Of a DNA stretch of 64,000 nucleotides, positions 29,461 to 39,550 are shown piece after piece. Below the pieces are notes generated by a model. That model was given only the letters and a program-made list of their open reading frames with translations, searched no databases and had not been told where the DNA came from. Where the stretch lies: assembly GCF_028285715.1 (NCBI RefSeq), contig NZ_JANQOO010000017.1, positions 434,001 through 498,000 of the forward strand. Reading direction: 5' to 3'. The translations under genes and the position numbers were made by a program. Origin of the DNA: Ulvibacterium sp. GTDB lineage: Bacteria > Bacteroidota > Bacteroidia > Flavobacteriales > Flavobacteriaceae. Positions within the stretch are counted from its first letter, which is position 1; every line of letters starts with the position of its first letter.

Positions 29461-29853
29461 TTATACCCTTCTTCTTTTGGGAGGTCTACATCCATTATGG
29501 GGCATAGGGGTAACATCAATGATTTCGGTTACCTCGATACCGTTATTGTGGATGGTACGTATTGCCGATTCCCTACCATTGCCAGGACCTTTAACAAAAA
29601 CCTTCACCTTCCTAAGGCCCGCTTCATGTGCGGTCTTTGAACAATCCTCGGCAGCTACCTGTGCTGCATAGGGAGTATTTTTTTTAGAACCCCTAAAGCC
29701 CAACTTACCTGCTGAGGACCATGAGATTACATCGCCCTTTTTGTTGGTCAATGAAATTATAATGTTATTAAAAGAGGCAGTGATATGGGCCTCGCCCACC
29801 GAGTCTACGATAACCTTACGCTTCTTTGCCGCTTTTGTATTTGCCTTTGCCAT
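29461..29853 (-). CDS. rpsK: 30S ribosomal protein S11
   Basis: 130 residues. The conserved regions [34 protein letters not shown] and the C-terminal [18 protein letters not shown] are all present. It forms part of the 30S platform. The 89-base gap to rpsD is one of the larger ones in the array. Confidence 0.98.
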   Translation of the reverse strand: MAKANTKAAKKRKVIVDSVGEAHITASFNNIIISLTNKKGDVISWSSAGKLGFRGSKKNTPYAAQVAAEDCSKTAHEAGLRKVKVFVKGPGNGRESAIRTIHNNGIEVTEIIDVTPMPHNGCRPPKRRRV

Positions 29854-29899
29854 TTTCTATTCGTGTTTAGTATTAAGCTTAGTACTTTATACCAATTTA

Positions 29900-30274
29900 T
29901 TATTTGGTTGCCTTTTTCTTGTTGGCCACCGTTTTTCTTTTTCCTTTACGGGTCCGGGAATTGTTCTTTGTCCTTTGCCCTCGTAAAGGTAATCCTGATC
30001 TATGGCGTATACCCCTATAACAACCAATGTCCATAAGGCGCTTAATGTTCAATTGGGTCTCGGAACGCAGTTCACCTTCTATGGTATAGGAAGAAACGGC
30101 TTCCCGAATCCGACCGATTTCGTCGTCATTCCAGTCGGACACCTTGGTATCCTCGCTTACCTGGGCCTTTTCCAGAATTTCCTGGGCCCTACTTTTTCCG
30201 ATACCAAAAATATAGGTAAGGGCTATTACACCTCTCTTATGTTTCGGTATATCTATACCTGCAATTCTTGCCAT
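29900..30274 (-). CDS. rpsM: 30S ribosomal protein S13
   Basis: 124 residues. [19 protein letters not shown] begins the protein, and the helix-two-turns-helix [15 protein letters not shown] and basic C-terminal tail [20 protein letters not shown] complete the S13 pattern. It contacts the tRNA and the 50S head bridge. It starts 2 bases after the rpmJ stop. Confidence 0.98.
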   Translation of the reverse strand: MARIAGIDIPKHKRGVIALTYIFGIGKSRAQEILEKAQVSEDTKVSDWNDDEIGRIREAVSSYTIEGELRSETQLNIKRLMDIGCYRGIRHRSGLPLRGQRTKNNSRTRKGKRKTVANKKKATK

Positions 30275-30276
30275 AA

Positions 30277-30393
30277 CTATCCTTGTCTTTGTTTAAATCT
30301 AGGATTCTTTTTGTTGATTACGTACAATCGACCCTTTCTACGAACGATCTTGCACTCGGCACTTCTCTTTTTTATCGATGCTCTTACTTTCAT
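30277..30393 (-). CDS. rpmJ: 50S ribosomal protein L36
   Basis: 38 codons: [19 protein letters not shown] at the start and [12 protein letters not shown] at the end. Zinc-type L36 has four metal ligands (three Cys, one His). Only one Cys is left here and no His, so this is the zinc-free form. Position between infA and rpsM, 2 bases from rpsM, confirms it. Confidence 0.96.
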   Translation of the reverse strand: MKVRASIKKRSAECKIVRRKGRLYVINKKNPRFKQRQG

Positions 30394-30402
30394 GTCTCCT
30401 GC

Positions 30403-30618
30403 TTAATATCTATATGTAATTCTAGCTTTGGTGAGGTCATAAGGGCTCATCTCCAACTTCACCTTGTCCCCTGGAAGCAATTTAATGTAATGCATGCGCA
30501 TTTTTCCAGAGATATGGGCGGTCACCACATGACCATTTTCCAACTCTACCCGAAACATTGCATTGGACAATGCCTCTATTATGCTACCATCTTGTTCTAT
30601 AGGTGCTTGCTTGGCCAT
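30403..30618 (-). CDS. infA: Translation initiation factor IF-1
   Basis: 71 residues of an OB fold: [20 protein letters not shown] then [20 protein letters not shown] and [20 protein letters not shown]. It blocks the A site during initiation. Located between secY and rpmJ, 3 bases after secY, as in Bacteroidota, with no adk or map inserted. Confidence 0.98.
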   Translation of the reverse strand: MAKQAPIEQDGSIIEALSNAMFRVELENGHVVTAHISGKMRMHYIKLLPGDKVKLEMSPYDLTKARITYRY

Positions 30619-30621
30619 AAA

Positions 30622-31965
30622 TTATGCTACTTTTCTATTTTTCCCGGTTTTCATTAATCCATCATAATGCCTGTTCAATAAATAGGCGTTTACTTGTTGA
30701 ACGGTATCAATGGCAACTCCCACCATGATCAACAGGGAGGTTCCTCCATAAAACAAGGCCCATCCTGCCTGAACGTCCATTAGTTTTACCACCACTGCGG
30801 GCAAAACCGCCAAAACGGCCAAAAATATGGAACCCGGAAGCGTAATAAGGGACATGATCTTATCCAAAAAGTCAGCTGTTTCCTTACCAGGCCGTATACC
30901 GGGAATGAATCCTCCGCTTCTTTTCAAATCATCGGCCATTTTATTGGTAGGCACGGTAATCGCCGTGTAGAAAAACGTAAATATTACGATGAGTACGCCA
31001 AACAAAATGTTGTACGCCAAACCGAATATATCGCTAAACTGTACCTCCATCCATTGTCCAAAGGCCGTTTCGTTAAATGTTTTCCCCAATAATCCTGGAG
31101 CGAACATAATGGCCTGGGCAAATATAATGGGCATAACACCGGATGCGTTCAACTTAAGAGGGATATATTGTCTTGATCCCATTACATTCTTCTCATATCC
31201 ACCAGATGCCGATCTTCTTGCATACTGCACCGGAATTCTCCTTGTCGCCATTACCAACAGTACACTGGCCAAGATGACCAGGAACCAAAGGATGACTTCG
31301 ATCAAAATGAACATAAGGCCGCCAGTGTTATTCGTAGTCCTTGAAAAGAATTCCTGTACAAAGGACTGAGGCATGGTCGCTATGATTCCTATCATAATCA
31401 ACAGGGAAATACCGTTTCCAATACCTTTGTCCGTAATTTTCTCACCCAACCACATAGCAAAGACACATCCCGTAACCAATATAATTACGGCAGGAATCAT
31501 GAAATTGAGACCTTTTCCCAAAAGGAAAGCACTGTCCCGAACCCCGAAAGCTTCCAATCCATATAAATAGGCAGGTGCCTGTACAATACAGATACCAATG
31601 GTCAACCATCTGGTAATCTGATTTTTGGTCTTTCTTCCACTTTCACCTTCCTTATCCAGCTTTTGAAGATAGGGAATGGCTATCCCCATTAATTGAACCA
31701 CAATGGAGGCCGAAATGTAGGGCATAATGCCCAACGCAAAAATCGAAGCATTTGCAAATGCTCCTCCTGTAAAAGCATTCAACAAACCAAAAATACCCTG
31801 ATCCGTACTTGAGGCCAATTCGGCAAGTTGTGATGAATCAATACCTGGAAGAACAATTTGGCAACCAAATCGGTATACCAATAGAAGACCCAAGGTAACC
31901 ATGATACGGTTCCTAAGTTCTTCTATTTTCCAAATATTGGATATGGTATCAAAAAATTTCTTCAT
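30622..31965 (-). CDS. secY: Preprotein translocase subunit SecY
   Basis: 447 residues with ten membrane helices, forming the protein-conducting channel. Landmarks: RIMVTLGLLLVYRFGCQIVL in helix 1, the plug region GLLNAFTGGAFANASIFALG, GIGNGISLLIMIGI and the cytoplasmic loop region RRIPVQYARR. The terminal segment after helix 10 (VNAYLLNRHYDGLMKTGK) is the usual length. It follows rplO by 11 bases. Confidence 0.98.
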   Translation of the reverse strand: MKKFFDTISNIWKIEELRNRIMVTLGLLLVYRFGCQIVLPGIDSSQLAELASSTDQGIFGLLNAFTGGAFANASIFALGIMPYISASIVVQLMGIAIPYLQKLDKEGESGRKTKNQITRWLTIGICIVQAPAYLYGLEAFGVRDSAFLLGKGLNFMIPAVIILVTGCVFAMWLGEKITDKGIGNGISLLIMIGIIATMPQSFVQEFFSRTTNNTGGLMFILIEVILWFLVILASVLLVMATRRIPVQYARRSASGGYEKNVMGSRQYIPLKLNASGVMPIIFAQAIMFAPGLLGKTFNETAFGQWMEVQFSDIFGLAYNILFGVLIVIFTFFYTAITVPTNKMADDLKRSGGFIPGIRPGKETADFLDKIMSLITLPGSIFLAVLAVLPAVVVKLMDVQAGWALFYGGTSLLIMVGVAIDTVQQVNAYLLNRHYDGLMKTGKNRKVA

Positions 31966-31976
31966 AATGTTTTTCC

Positions 31977-32429
31977 TTATAAACTTATTGCCTCTCCGCC
32001 GGCAGCCTCTATCGCCGCTTTGGCACTGGCAGTAAATTTATGCACGGAAACCTTAAGGGAGGTCTTTAACTCCCCTCTTCCCAAAATCTTGACCAAATCA
32101 TTTTTACGGGCCAATCTATTTTCGATTAAGGTGTCCAAAGTAACTGTATCCTTTATGACCTTTCTATCAACCAGATCTTGTAAGGTATCCAAATTTATAC
32201 CCTGGTACTCTTTTCGGTTGATATTGGTAAACCCAAATTTGGGAACCCGTCTTTGCAGTGGCATTTGACCTCCTTCAAAACCTATTTTTTTGGAATATCC
32301 AGATCTTGATTTTGCCCCTTTATGGCCTCTAGTAGCTGTACCTCCCTTTCCGGAGCCCTGACCTCTTCCTACTCTTTTGCCTTCTTTATGTACAGCACCT
32401 TTGGCTGGTTTTAAATTACTTAAATTCAT
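31977..32429 (-). CDS. rplO: 50S ribosomal protein L15
   Basis: 150 residues. NLSNLKPAKGAVHKEGKRVG, the glycine-rich GRGQGSGKGGTATRGHKGAK and FEGGQMPLQRRVPKFGFTN give the typical L15 start. The C-terminal globular part has KFTASAKAAIEAAGGEA. It lies between rpmD and secY with 11-base gaps on both sides. Confidence 0.98.
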   Translation of the reverse strand: MNLSNLKPAKGAVHKEGKRVGRGQGSGKGGTATRGHKGAKSRSGYSKKIGFEGGQMPLQRRVPKFGFTNINRKEYQGINLDTLQDLVDRKVIKDTVTLDTLIENRLARKNDLVKILGRGELKTSLKVSVHKFTASAKAAIEAAGGEAISL

Positions 32430-32440
32430 GGTCCTCTATA

Positions 32441-32620
32441 TTAAGCCCCTTCGGTAGAAACCAAATGTTTTACTTTATTTATCATGCCTAGGATATTGGG
32501 TGTATCATCATGCTCCACTACCTGCCCTATTTTTCGCAAACCAAGCGCTTTCAAAGTCCTTTTTTGATTTTGTGGCCGCTTGATGCTACTCCTAACCTGT
32601 TTTACCTTGATCTTTGCCAT
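32441..32620 (-). CDS. rpmD: 50S ribosomal protein L30
   Basis: 59 codons: MAKIKVKQVRSSIKRPQNQ at the start, then the core LKALGLRKIGQVVEHDDTP and NILGMINKVKHLVS. Too short for common ORF cut-offs but in its standard place between rpsE and rplO, 11 bases from each. Confidence 0.97.
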   Translation of the reverse strand: MAKIKVKQVRSSIKRPQNQKRTLKALGLRKIGQVVEHDDTPNILGMINKVKHLVSTEGA

Positions 32621-32631
32621 TATCCTTACAA

Positions 32632-33156
32632 TTATCCTTTAAACACTTTTTCCAGGGAAATACCTCTTTGCCTTGCAACGGTCCGGGCATCCCTAAGTTG
32701 AAGCAAAGCATCAAAAGTCGCCTTTACCACGTTATGTGGGTTGGATGATCCCTGGGATTTTGACAATACATCTTGTACCCCTACAGATTCCAACACCGCC
32801 CTTACAGCTCCTCCGGCAATTACCCCGGTACCGTGGGAAGCTGGCTGAATATACACCCGAGCCCCTCCATATTTTCCTTTTTGCTCATGGGGTAATGTAC
32901 CTTTATTCAAGGGGATGCGAATAAGGTTTTTCTTTGCATCCTCAATAGCTTTGGCAATAGCCGTGGCCACTTCCTTGGACTTGCCCAAACCATGTCCCAC
33001 AACACCATTTTCATCACCAACAACAACTATAGCGGAAAAACCAAAAGCCCTTCCACCTTTGGTCACTTTGGTAACCCTTTGGACGCCGACCAGTCTATCC
33101 TTTAATTCCAAGCCTCCTGGCTTAACGGTCTCAACATTTTTGTATTTCTGGTACAT
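32632..33156 (-). CDS. rpsE: 30S ribosomal protein S5
   Basis: 174 residues. The double-stranded RNA-binding N-terminal domain has [20 protein letters not shown] and [19 protein letters not shown]. The C-terminal domain has [20 protein letters not shown] and [22 protein letters not shown]5 contributes to decoding fidelity. Gap to rpmD 11 bases. Confidence 0.98.
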   Translation of the reverse strand: MYQKYKNVETVKPGGLELKDRLVGVQRVTKVTKGGRAFGFSAIVVVGDENGVVGHGLGKSKEVATAIAKAIEDAKKNLIRIPLNKGTLPHEQKGKYGGARVYIQPASHGTGVIAGGAVRAVLESVGVQDVLSKSQGSSNPHNVVKATFDALLQLRDARTVARQRGISLEKVFKG

Positions 33157-33164
33157 ACCTAATC

Positions 33165-33521
33165 TTAAAATTTTAGTCCTGCTTCCCTGGCGCCTTCGGC
33201 CAAAGCTTTTACCCTTCCATGATACAGATTTCCGCCCCTATCGAAGGCCACTTTTTCAATACCTGCCTTGATGCACTTTTCCGCAATGGCTTTACCTACC
33301 AAAGCGGACACTTCCGTTTTTGTCCCTTTTGCCTTGCCCAAATCCTTGTCTCTTGAAGAGGCTGCGGCCAAAGTCTCACCTTTCCTGTCGTCAATAACCT
33401 GGACATAGATTTCACTGTTACTTCTAAAAACGGATAAGCGTGGCCTCTCAGCCGTTCCGGAGGATACTTTGCGTATTCTCTTCCTTATCCTATATTTTCT
33501 TTCGGTCTTTGATAATGCCAT
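33165..33521 (-). CDS. rplR: 50S ribosomal protein L18
   Basis: 118 residues. The basic N-terminus ([20 protein letters not shown]), [15 protein letters not shown] and the final [20 protein letters not shown] with GAREAGL are standard L18, a 5S rRNA binder. It sits 8 bases before rpsE. Confidence 0.98.
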   Translation of the reverse strand: MALSKTERKYRIRKRIRKVSSGTAERPRLSVFRSNSEIYVQVIDDRKGETLAAASSRDKDLGKAKGTKTEVSALVGKAIAEKCIKAGIEKVAFDRGGNLYHGRVKALAEGAREAGLKF

Positions 33522-33532
33522 TGCTTGTAATA

Positions 33533-34075
33533 TTAAGCTGATTTACCTGCTTTTCTTCTTAATTGCTCACCTACAAATTTGATACCTTTTCCTTTATAAG
33601 GTTCCGGTTTGCGGAAAGAACGTATTTTGGCCGCTATTTGTCCCACCAACTGTTTGTCATGGGAGGTCAATTTTATAATCGGATTTTTTCCTTTTTCCGA
33701 GGTAGTCTCCACTTTCACTTCAGGTGCCAAGTCCATTACAATGTTATGGGAGAATCCCAAGGCAAGGTCTAGTTTCTGTCCTTGATTGGATGCCCTATAT
33801 CCTACACCTACCAGTTCCAATTCCTTGGTCCACCCTTTGGAAACACCTTCTACCATATTGTTGATAAGAGATCGGTACAATCCATGTTTGGCCTTATGTT
33901 CCTTTGTATCTGAAGGTCGCGCAACCGATATCTGGCCATCCTCAACCTTTATGGATACTCCGGAATATTCCTGAGTCAACTCACCAAGTTTGCCCTTTAC
34001 CGTAACCATAGTATCATTGACCTCTATGGTTACTCCTTCAGGAATCGCTATTGGGCTATTACCTATTCTAGACAT
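33533..34075 (-). CDS. rplF: 50S ribosomal protein L6
   Basis: 180 residues from the start [15 protein letters not shown], which has an AAGAAGA purine tract before it. A longer frame from 34114 would overlap rpsH and adds 13 residues unlike L6, so I chose the inner start. [20 protein letters not shown] in the middle and [11 protein letters not shown]-like ([20 protein letters not shown]) C-terminal residues confirm L6. Gap to rplR 11 bases. Confidence 0.97.
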   Translation of the reverse strand: MSRIGNSPIAIPEGVTIEVNDTMVTVKGKLGELTQEYSGVSIKVEDGQISVARPSDTKEHKAKHGLYRSLINNMVEGVSKGWTKELELVGVGYRASNQGQKLDLALGFSHNIVMDLAPEVKVETTSEKGKNPIIKLTSHDKQLVGQIAAKIRSFRKPEPYKGKGIKFVGEQLRRKAGKSA

Positions 34076-34098
34076 TTTTTCTTCTTTACTAAACTTAA

Positions 34099-34497
34099 TT
34101 AATACACGTAGCACAAGACCTCTCCGCCAACATTATCATTTTTGGCCTGTTTACTGGTCATTACTCCATGGGAGGTAGACACTATGGCAATTCCCAACCC
34201 GTTAAGTACACGGGGTAAATCCTCGGAACTCGCATACTTACGTAATCCAGGCTTACTTACACGCTGAATCTTCTTTATAACCGGTTCCTTGGTAACCCTA
34301 TCATATTTAAGGGCTATTTTGATCGTACCCTGTACATCGTTATCCTCAAACTTGTAACTTAAGATATACCCTTGGTCAAAGAGTATCTTGGTTATTTCCT
34401 TTTTAAGGTTGGAGGCAGGAATTTCAACCACACGATGTCCGGCCCTACTTGCGTTCCTAACCCTTGTTAAATAATCTGCTATCGTATCTGTAACCAT
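34099..34497 (-). CDS. rpsH: 30S ribosomal protein S8
   Basis: 132 residues. The start DTIADYLTRVRNASRAGHR, the core SKPGLRKYASSEDLPRVLNG and the C-terminal GIAIVSTSHGVMTSKQAKN with GGEVLCYVY are all S8. In other bacteria S8 represses spc-operon translation by binding its mRNA. It is 51 bases after rpsN and 23 bases before rplF. Confidence 0.98.
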   Translation of the reverse strand: MVTDTIADYLTRVRNASRAGHRVVEIPASNLKKEITKILFDQGYILSYKFEDNDVQGTIKIALKYDRVTKEPVIKKIQRVSKPGLRKYASSEDLPRVLNGLGIAIVSTSHGVMTSKQAKNDNVGGEVLCYVY

Positions 34498-34548
34498 TTC
34501 TCTTTACTTAAGAATATCTATCTGTATTCAGAATTAAAAAAATATAAA

Positions 34549-34818
34549 CTACCAACTGGCTTTTTTGACCCCCGGAATCAATCCTTTATTGGCCATCTCC
34601 CTGAACATAACCCTGGAAATCCCGAAAGTCCGCATATATCCTTTGGGTCTTCCTGTCAATTTACAACGGTTATGCATACGAACCGGGGAGGCATTTCTCG
34701 GCAATTTTTGCAATGCTTCATAATCTCCGGCCTCTTTCAAAGCCTTTCGCTTTTCAGCATATTTAGCAACCGTTCTCGCCCTTTTCCTTTCACGGGCCTT
34801 CATTGATTCTTTAGCCAT
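34549..34818 (-). CDS. rpsN: 30S ribosomal protein S14
   Basis: 89 residues. This is the longer, zinc-free form: no CxxC pairs, with the core [20 protein letters not shown] and the C-terminal [20 protein letters not shown]. One base separates it from the rplE stop, so it is translationally coupled to rplE. Confidence 0.98.
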   Translation of the reverse strand: MAKESMKARERKRARTVAKYAEKRKALKEAGDYEALQKLPRNASPVRMHNRCKLTGRPKGYMRTFGISRVMFREMANKGLIPGVKKASW

Positions 34819-34819
34819 A

Positions 34820-35371
34820 TTAATTCTTTTTAAAAGGTAACCCCAATTCCGTTAACAATGATTTTGCCTCCTTATCCGTATTTGCGGAAGTTACAAAGGT
34901 GATATCCATACCGTTAATCCTGTTGATTTTGTCAATATTGATTTCCGGAAAAATAATCTGCTCCGTTACGCCCAGGTTATAATTTCCCCGTCCGTCAAAA
35001 CCCGTAGCCTTTATTCCCTGAAAATCCCTTACGCGAGGCAGGGCTGTTGTAACAAGTCTGTCCAAGAACTCATACATCCGCTCTCCACGAAGTGTAACCT
35101 TGGCACCAATGGGCATTCCCTTTCTCAACTTAAAGGCAGCCACATCCTTTTTGGAAATCGTGGCGACCGCTTTTTGGCCGGTAATAATGCCCAGCTCCTC
35201 AACGGCATGATCGATCAATTTCTTATCTGCGACCGCGGCACCGACTCCTCTACTGACCACAATCTTTTTCAGCTTCGGTACCTCCATTACATTCTTGTAA
35301 CCGAATTCCTGCTTCAACGCATCTATGATTCGCTCACTATATTCTTTCTTTAACCTTGCTACGTAAGCCAT
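34820..35371 (-). CDS. rplE: 50S ribosomal protein L5
   Basis: 183 residues. [60 protein letters not shown] and the C-terminal TNADKEA-like segment identify L5, which binds 5S rRNA. It follows rplX by 2 bases. Confidence 0.98.
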   Translation of the reverse strand: MAYVARLKKEYSERIIDALKQEFGYKNVMEVPKLKKIVVSRGVGAAVADKKLIDHAVEELGIITGQKAVATISKKDVAAFKLRKGMPIGAKVTLRGERMYEFLDRLVTTALPRVRDFQGIKATGFDGRGNYNLGVTEQIIFPEINIDKINRINGMDITFVTSANTDKEAKSLLTELGLPFKKN

Positions 35372-35373
35372 AA

Positions 35374-35688
35374 CTAAATTACTTCATTCGATTTTTTGGA
35401 AACTCGCACTTTCTTTCCATCCCTAATCTCAAATCCGACCCTCGTCGTTTCCCCAGACTTTGTATCGATCAAGGATAGATTGGAAATATGGATGGGTGCC
35501 TCTTTTTTAATAATGCCACCTTGTGGGTTTTTGGCACTTGGCTTTTCATGTTTGGAAACCATATTGGCCCCTTCCACTATTGCCTTGTTCTTCTTGATAT
35601 CAACACTTAAAATCTTGCCTTCGGTCCCTTTGTGGTCACCGGCAATAATCCGTACTGTATCTCCCGTTTTAACTTTTAACTTTCTCAT
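35374..35688 (-). CDS. rplX: 50S ribosomal protein L24
   Basis: 104 residues from the start [21 protein letters not shown] longer frame reaches 35730 but adds 14 residues that overlap the end of rplN and do not look like L24. The KOW motif is near the start ([18 protein letters not shown]), and the core [19 protein letters not shown] with [10 protein letters not shown] is typical. L24 initiates 50S assembly. Confidence 0.97.
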   Translation of the reverse strand: MRKLKVKTGDTVRIIAGDHKGTEGKILSVDIKKNKAIVEGANMVSKHEKPSAKNPQGGIIKKEAPIHISNLSLIDTKSGETTRVGFEIRDGKKVRVSKKSNEVI

Positions 35689-35701
35689 CTCCAATACAAT
35701 G

Positions 35702-36070
35702 TTATAGTACCTCAGGTGCCAAGGATACAATTTTCATGAATTGTTTTTCGCGAAGCTCCCTGGCCACTGGTCCAAAAACCCGGGTCCCTCTCATTTCTCC
35801 TGTCGGATTCAACAATACACAGGCATTGTCATCAAAACGTATGTAAGAACCATCCGGTCTCCTTACCTCTTTTTTGGTCCTTACCACAACGGCCGTGGAA
35901 ACAGCTCCTTTCTTTATTCCCCCATTGGGAGTTGCTTCCTTAACGGTAACCACTATTTTGTCCCCAATGGAAGCATATCTTCTTTTTGTTCCCCCGAGCA
36001 CTCGAATGGTCAAAACTTCCTTTGCCCCTGTGTTGTCCGCTACCTTTAGCCTAGATTCTTGCTGTAACAT
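35702..36070 (-). CDS. rplN: 50S ribosomal protein L14
   Basis: 122 residues. It begins [19 protein letters not shown], with [36 protein letters not shown] and the C-terminal [18 protein letters not shown] typical of L14. It starts 2 bases after rpsQ and is 13 bases before rplX. Confidence 0.98.
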   Translation of the reverse strand: MLQQESRLKVADNTGAKEVLTIRVLGGTKRRYASIGDKIVVTVKEATPNGGIKKGAVSTAVVVRTKKEVRRPDGSYIRFDDNACVLLNPTGEMRGTRVFGPVARELREKQFMKIVSLAPEVL

Positions 36071-36072
36071 AA

Positions 36073-36330
36073 TTATTTAGCTCTTTCCAAAATTTCTACT
36101 AACCTCCAACATTTGGTCTTACTCAAAGGACGGGTCTCCATAATTTTTACGGTATCTCCAACGTTGCAATCGTTCTTCTCATCATGTGCTACGTATTTTT
36201 TCGTCTTTAATACGAACTTACCGTACATGGGATGTTTAACCCTTTTGACTTCCGATACCACAATGGATTTCTCCATCCTGTCACTCGTCACGACCCCTAT
36301 TCTCTCTTTTCTTAAGTTTCTTTTTTCCAT
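36073..36330 (-). CDS. rpsQ: 30S ribosomal protein S17
   Basis: 85 residues. [40 protein letters not shown] and [20 protein letters not shown] give the OB-fold S17. It lies 2 bases before rplN and 13 after rpmC. Confidence 0.98.
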   Translation of the reverse strand: MEKRNLRKERIGVVTSDRMEKSIVVSEVKRVKHPMYGKFVLKTKKYVAHDEKNDCNVGDTVKIMETRPLSKTKCWRLVEILERAK

Positions 36331-36343
36331 AAAGCAGAACCAA

Positions 36344-36535
36344 TTATTGGTTTTCCCTATTAGTTAATTCCGTTGCCAATCTTGCTATTGTTCTCCTTAC
36401 CTTCCTTATCTGAAGTGGGTTTTCCAAGGGTGTTACAAAATGGGCCATTTTCAAGTCCGCATGTTGCTTTTTAAACTCGGCCAGTTTTTCCGTAAGCTCT
36501 TCTGCCGACATTTGTTTTATCTCTTGTTTTTTCAT
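36344..36535 (-). CDS. rpmC: 50S ribosomal protein L29
   Basis: 63 residues of two helices: [20 protein letters not shown] and [15 protein letters not shown], then [21 protein letters not shown]29 lies at the peptide exit tunnel. Gaps are 12 and 13 bases to its neighbours. Confidence 0.97.
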   Translation of the reverse strand: MKKQEIKQMSAEELTEKLAEFKKQHADLKMAHFVTPLENPLQIRKVRRTIARLATELTNRENQ

Positions 36536-36547
36536 ATCACCTTACGA

Positions 36548-36973
36548 TTAATCGTTGTGCTCGTAATCTCGTGCAACGATAAATTTTGTTCTGACCGGTA
36601 ATTTTTGTGCCGCCAAGCGTAATGCTTCCTTGGCGATATCCATAGGAACACCGGCCACCTCAAAGAGAACCCTTCCCGGTTTTACAATGGCCACAAAATA
36701 TTCCGGGGCTCCTTTACCTTTACCCATACGCACTTCCAAAGGTTTTTTGGTAATGGGCTTATCCGGGAAAATCTTTATCCATAATTGCCCTTCCCTTTTC
36801 ATATATCGTGTTGCCGCAATACGGGCTGCCTCGATTTGTCTGGATGTTATAAACTTTGAATCCAAGGTCTTTATACCGAACATACCATTTGAAAGTTGAT
36901 GCCCTCTTCCGGCATTACCTTTCATACGGCCTTTCTGCATTTTGCGATACTTGGTTCTTTTTGGCTGTAACAT
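36548..36973 (-). CDS. rplP: 50S ribosomal protein L16
   Basis: 141 residues. [20 protein letters not shown] at the start, [40 protein letters not shown] and [20 protein letters not shown] define L16, which touches the A- and P-site tRNAs. It is 12 bases from rpmC. Confidence 0.98.
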   Translation of the reverse strand: MLQPKRTKYRKMQKGRMKGNAGRGHQLSNGMFGIKTLDSKFITSRQIEAARIAATRYMKREGQLWIKIFPDKPITKKPLEVRMGKGKGAPEYFVAIVKPGRVLFEVAGVPMDIAKEALRLAAQKLPVRTKFIVARDYEHND

Positions 36974-36992
36974 TTTCTACTTCTTTAAAAAA

Positions 36993-37709
36993 TTACTTTC
37001 TACGGCGTGGTTTCCTTCCTCCATCCTGTTTGCCTCCCTTGCCCTGGCCCTTGGACATACCTACCAACGGGGAAAGCTCCCGCTTACCATAGACCTCGCC
37101 CTTCATGATCCATACCTTAATACCCAGTCTTCCATATGTCGTATGAGCTTCCTGCATGGCATAATCAATATCTGCCCTAAAGGTCGATAAGGGAATACGG
37201 CCTTCTTTATAAGACTCGGATCTTGCCATTTCCGCTCCGTTCAAACGTCCCGATATTTGCACCTTAATGCCCTCGGCATTCATACGTATAGCCGCGGCAA
37301 TAGCCATTTTTATAGCGCGCCTGAACGATATTCTACTTTCTATCTGACGAGCTATACTGGCCGCAACCAAATTTGCGTCCAACTCCGGTCTTTTAATTTC
37401 GTAGATATTGATTTGGACCTCTTTATTGGTAATCTTCTTAAGCTCCTCCTTTAATTTATCTACTTCCTGTCCGCCTTTACCAATGATGATACCAGGTCTG
37501 GCCGTAGTGATGGTGACAGTAATCAATTTTAACGTACGTTCAATAATTACCCGGGACACACTTGCTTTTGAAAGACGTGCATGTATATATTTCCGTATTT
37601 TTTCGTCTTCGGCCAATTTTTCACCGTAATCGTTTCCTCCATACCAGTTGGATTCCCACCCTCTGATGATTCCAAGACGATTTCCTATTGGATTTGTTTT
37701 TTGTCCCAT
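36993..37709 (-). CDS. rpsC: 30S ribosomal protein S3
   Basis: 238 residues. The N-terminal KH domain has [17 protein letters not shown] and [20 protein letters not shown]; the C-terminal domain has [20 protein letters not shown] and [21 protein letters not shown] short basic tail (PRRRK) ends it. Located 1 base after rplV, 19 bases before rplP. Confidence 0.98.
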   Translation of the reverse strand: MGQKTNPIGNRLGIIRGWESNWYGGNDYGEKLAEDEKIRKYIHARLSKASVSRVIIERTLKLITVTITTARPGIIIGKGGQEVDKLKEELKKITNKEVQINIYEIKRPELDANLVAASIARQIESRISFRRAIKMAIAAAIRMNAEGIKVQISGRLNGAEMARSESYKEGRIPLSTFRADIDYAMQEAHTTYGRLGIKVWIMKGEVYGKRELSPLVGMSKGQGKGGKQDGGRKPRRRK

Positions 37710-37710
37710 C

Positions 37711-38118
37711 CTAACTTTCCATATTATTATTAGATCCCAAAACCAATGTTACATGGTTGGAACGCTTTCTTATTCTATGTGCCCTTCCTTGTGGGGCAGG
37801 TCGTAATCGCTTTAGCATGCCTGCACTGTCTACCCTAATTTCCTTGATAAAAAGCTCCGCATCCTCAACATTGGCATCCTCGTTCTTGGCTTCCCAATTC
37901 GCCAAAGCCGAAAGCAACAACTTTTCCAACCTACGTGAGGCTTCCTTGGGATTAAACCTTAAGATTGCCAACGCTTTTTCAACGCCTTCACCGCGGATCA
38001 GGTCCGCTACTAGGCGCATTTTACGTGGTGATGTTGGGCAGTTATTAAGCTTCGCAAATGCCATTTGTTTCTTTTCTGCCTTTAGTCTTTCGGCCATCTG
38101 TCTTTTTCGAACTCCCAT
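37711..38118 (-). CDS. rplV: 50S ribosomal protein L22
   Basis: 135 residues. After a charged 20-residue N-terminus ([20 protein letters not shown]) comes [20 protein letters not shown], and the tunnel-lining loop [20 protein letters not shown]. The N-terminal extension is a longer form than the E. coli protein, and I believe it is usual in flavobacteria. It is 1 base from rpsC and 3 from rpsS. Confidence 0.97.
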   Translation of the reverse strand: MGVRKRQMAERLKAEKKQMAFAKLNNCPTSPRKMRLVADLIRGEGVEKALAILRFNPKEASRRLEKLLLSALANWEAKNEDANVEDAELFIKEIRVDSAGMLKRLRPAPQGRAHRIRKRSNHVTLVLGSNNNMES

Positions 38119-38121
38119 AGC

Positions 38122-38400
38122 TTACTTTTTACCTTTGTTCTTTGCACCTGCATGGCCTCTAAAAGATCGGGTAGGCGAAAATTCTCCCAACTTATGGCCC
38201 ACCATGTTTTCAGTGATATAGACCGGTACAAACTGTCGCCCATTGTGAACCGCGATGGTGAGACCGACAAAATCAGGTGTTATCATTGAGGCCCTGGACC
38301 ACGTCTTAATGACGCTTTTCTTTCCAGAAGCCGCATTCTGTTGAATCTTTTTCTCTAAACTATAATGAACGTAAGGTCCTTTTTTTAATGAACGTGCCAT
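38122..38400 (-). CDS. rpsS: 30S ribosomal protein S19
   Basis: 92 residues. [20 protein letters not shown], the core [20 protein letters not shown], and the C-terminal [20 protein letters not shown] are all S19. It forms a complex with S13 in the 30S head. Gap to rplV 3 bases. Confidence 0.98.
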   Translation of the reverse strand: MARSLKKGPYVHYSLEKKIQQNAASGKKSVIKTWSRASMITPDFVGLTIAVHNGRQFVPVYITENMVGHKLGEFSPTRSFRGHAGAKNKGKK

Positions 38401-38418
38401 TTATTCTTCTTTCTAATT

Positions 38419-39243
38419 TTATTTCTTTCTACGTTCTATTATGTATCTGTTGGTATCCTTGGTCTTGGAACGTGTCCTATATCCTTTGGCCGGGATGCCG
38501 TTCTTGGATCTAGGATGACCTCCAGAGGCCCTTCCTTCACCACCACCCATGGGGTGATCCACAGGGTTCATGGCTACGGGCCGTGTTCTGGGCCTTCTAC
38601 CGAGCCACCTGCTTCTACCGGCCTTACCGGATACAATCAGCTGATGATCGGAATTAGATACCGCACCGATCGTAGCCAAGCAACTGGATAGAACCAACCT
38701 AGTTTCTCCAGAAGGCAATTTTACAGTAGCATATTTCCCTTCCCTTGCCATTAACTGGGCAAAGGCGCCAGCACTTCTTGCCATTACTGCTCCCTGTCCA
38801 GGACGCAATTCGATACATGAAATAATGGTTCCCAATGGTATTTCGCTTAAGGGCAAGGCATTACCTATTTCTGGAGCCACACCCTTCCCAGAGGAAATTT
38901 TTTGATCTACTTGAAGGCCATTTTGAGCTATGATATAGCGCTTTTCACCATCGGAATATTCCACTAGGGCGATGAAAGCAGTCCTGTTGGGATCATATTG
39001 GATGGATTTCACCGTAGCGTCAACATCCTGTTTGTCCCTTTTGAAATCGATTATTCTATACCTCCTTTTATGTCCACCGCCCCTATGGCGTATGGTCATT
39101 TTGCCTTGACTGTTTCTACCTCCCGACTTCTTTAACGGAGCAAGCAAGCTTTTCTCCGGCTTATCAGTAGTAATCGCGTCAAATCCATTTACTACTCTAA
39201 AACGCTGTCCGGGAGTTATCGGTTTTAATTTTCTAACTGACAT
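38419..39243 (-). CDS. rplB: 50S ribosomal protein L2
   Basis: 274 residues. [20 protein letters not shown], the [20 protein letters not shown] region and [20 protein letters not shown], with the conserved His of the peptidyl-transferase-associated region, identify L2. It follows rplW by 9 bases and precedes rpsS by 18. Confidence 0.98.
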   Translation of the reverse strand: MSVRKLKPITPGQRFRVVNGFDAITTDKPEKSLLAPLKKSGGRNSQGKMTIRHRGGGHKRRYRIIDFKRDKQDVDATVKSIQYDPNRTAFIALVEYSDGEKRYIIAQNGLQVDQKISSGKGVAPEIGNALPLSEIPLGTIISCIELRPGQGAVMARSAGAFAQLMAREGKYATVKLPSGETRLVLSSCLATIGAVSNSDHQLIVSGKAGRSRWLGRRPRTRPVAMNPVDHPMGGGEGRASGGHPRSKNGIPAKGYRTRSKTKDTNRYIIERRKK

Positions 39244-39252
39244 TCCTTGTCT

Positions 39253-39543
39253 TTATAGATTACTGTAAAAATCGATGATATCTCCATCCGCTACATCTAC
39301 AATAGCCTTTTTCAAGGCATTTGTTTTACCATGCTGCACCCCTGTTTTGGTGTATCTGGATTTTCGGGTCGGTCCATAATTCATGGTTCGCACCTTTTTG
39401 ACCGAAACCCCATAAGTGGCCTCTACGGCATCCTTGATCTGTAATTTGTTCGCCTTGGGATCCACAAAGAAACCATAGCGGTTGTATAACTCGCTATCTG
39501 CAGTCATCTTTTCGGTTATTATAGGCTTTATCAACACACTCAT
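39253..39543 (-). CDS. rplW: 50S ribosomal protein L23
   Basis: 96 residues. SVLIKPIITEKMTADSELYN, FFVDPKANKLQIKDAVEATY and VSVKKVRTMNYGPTRKSRY are the L23 pattern. It forms the docking site for trigger factor and signal recognition particle at the exit tunnel. 9 bases to rplB. Confidence 0.97.
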   Translation of the reverse strand: MSVLIKPIITEKMTADSELYNRYGFFVDPKANKLQIKDAVEATYGVSVKKVRTMNYGPTRKSRYTKTGVQHGKTNALKKAIVDVADGDIIDFYSNL

Positions 39544-39550
39544 GGTCTTC

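Noticed and set aside
34076-34114. Longer start for L6
   Set aside because: It would overlap rpsH and adds 13 residues not seen in L6; the inner start has a purine-rich tract before it.
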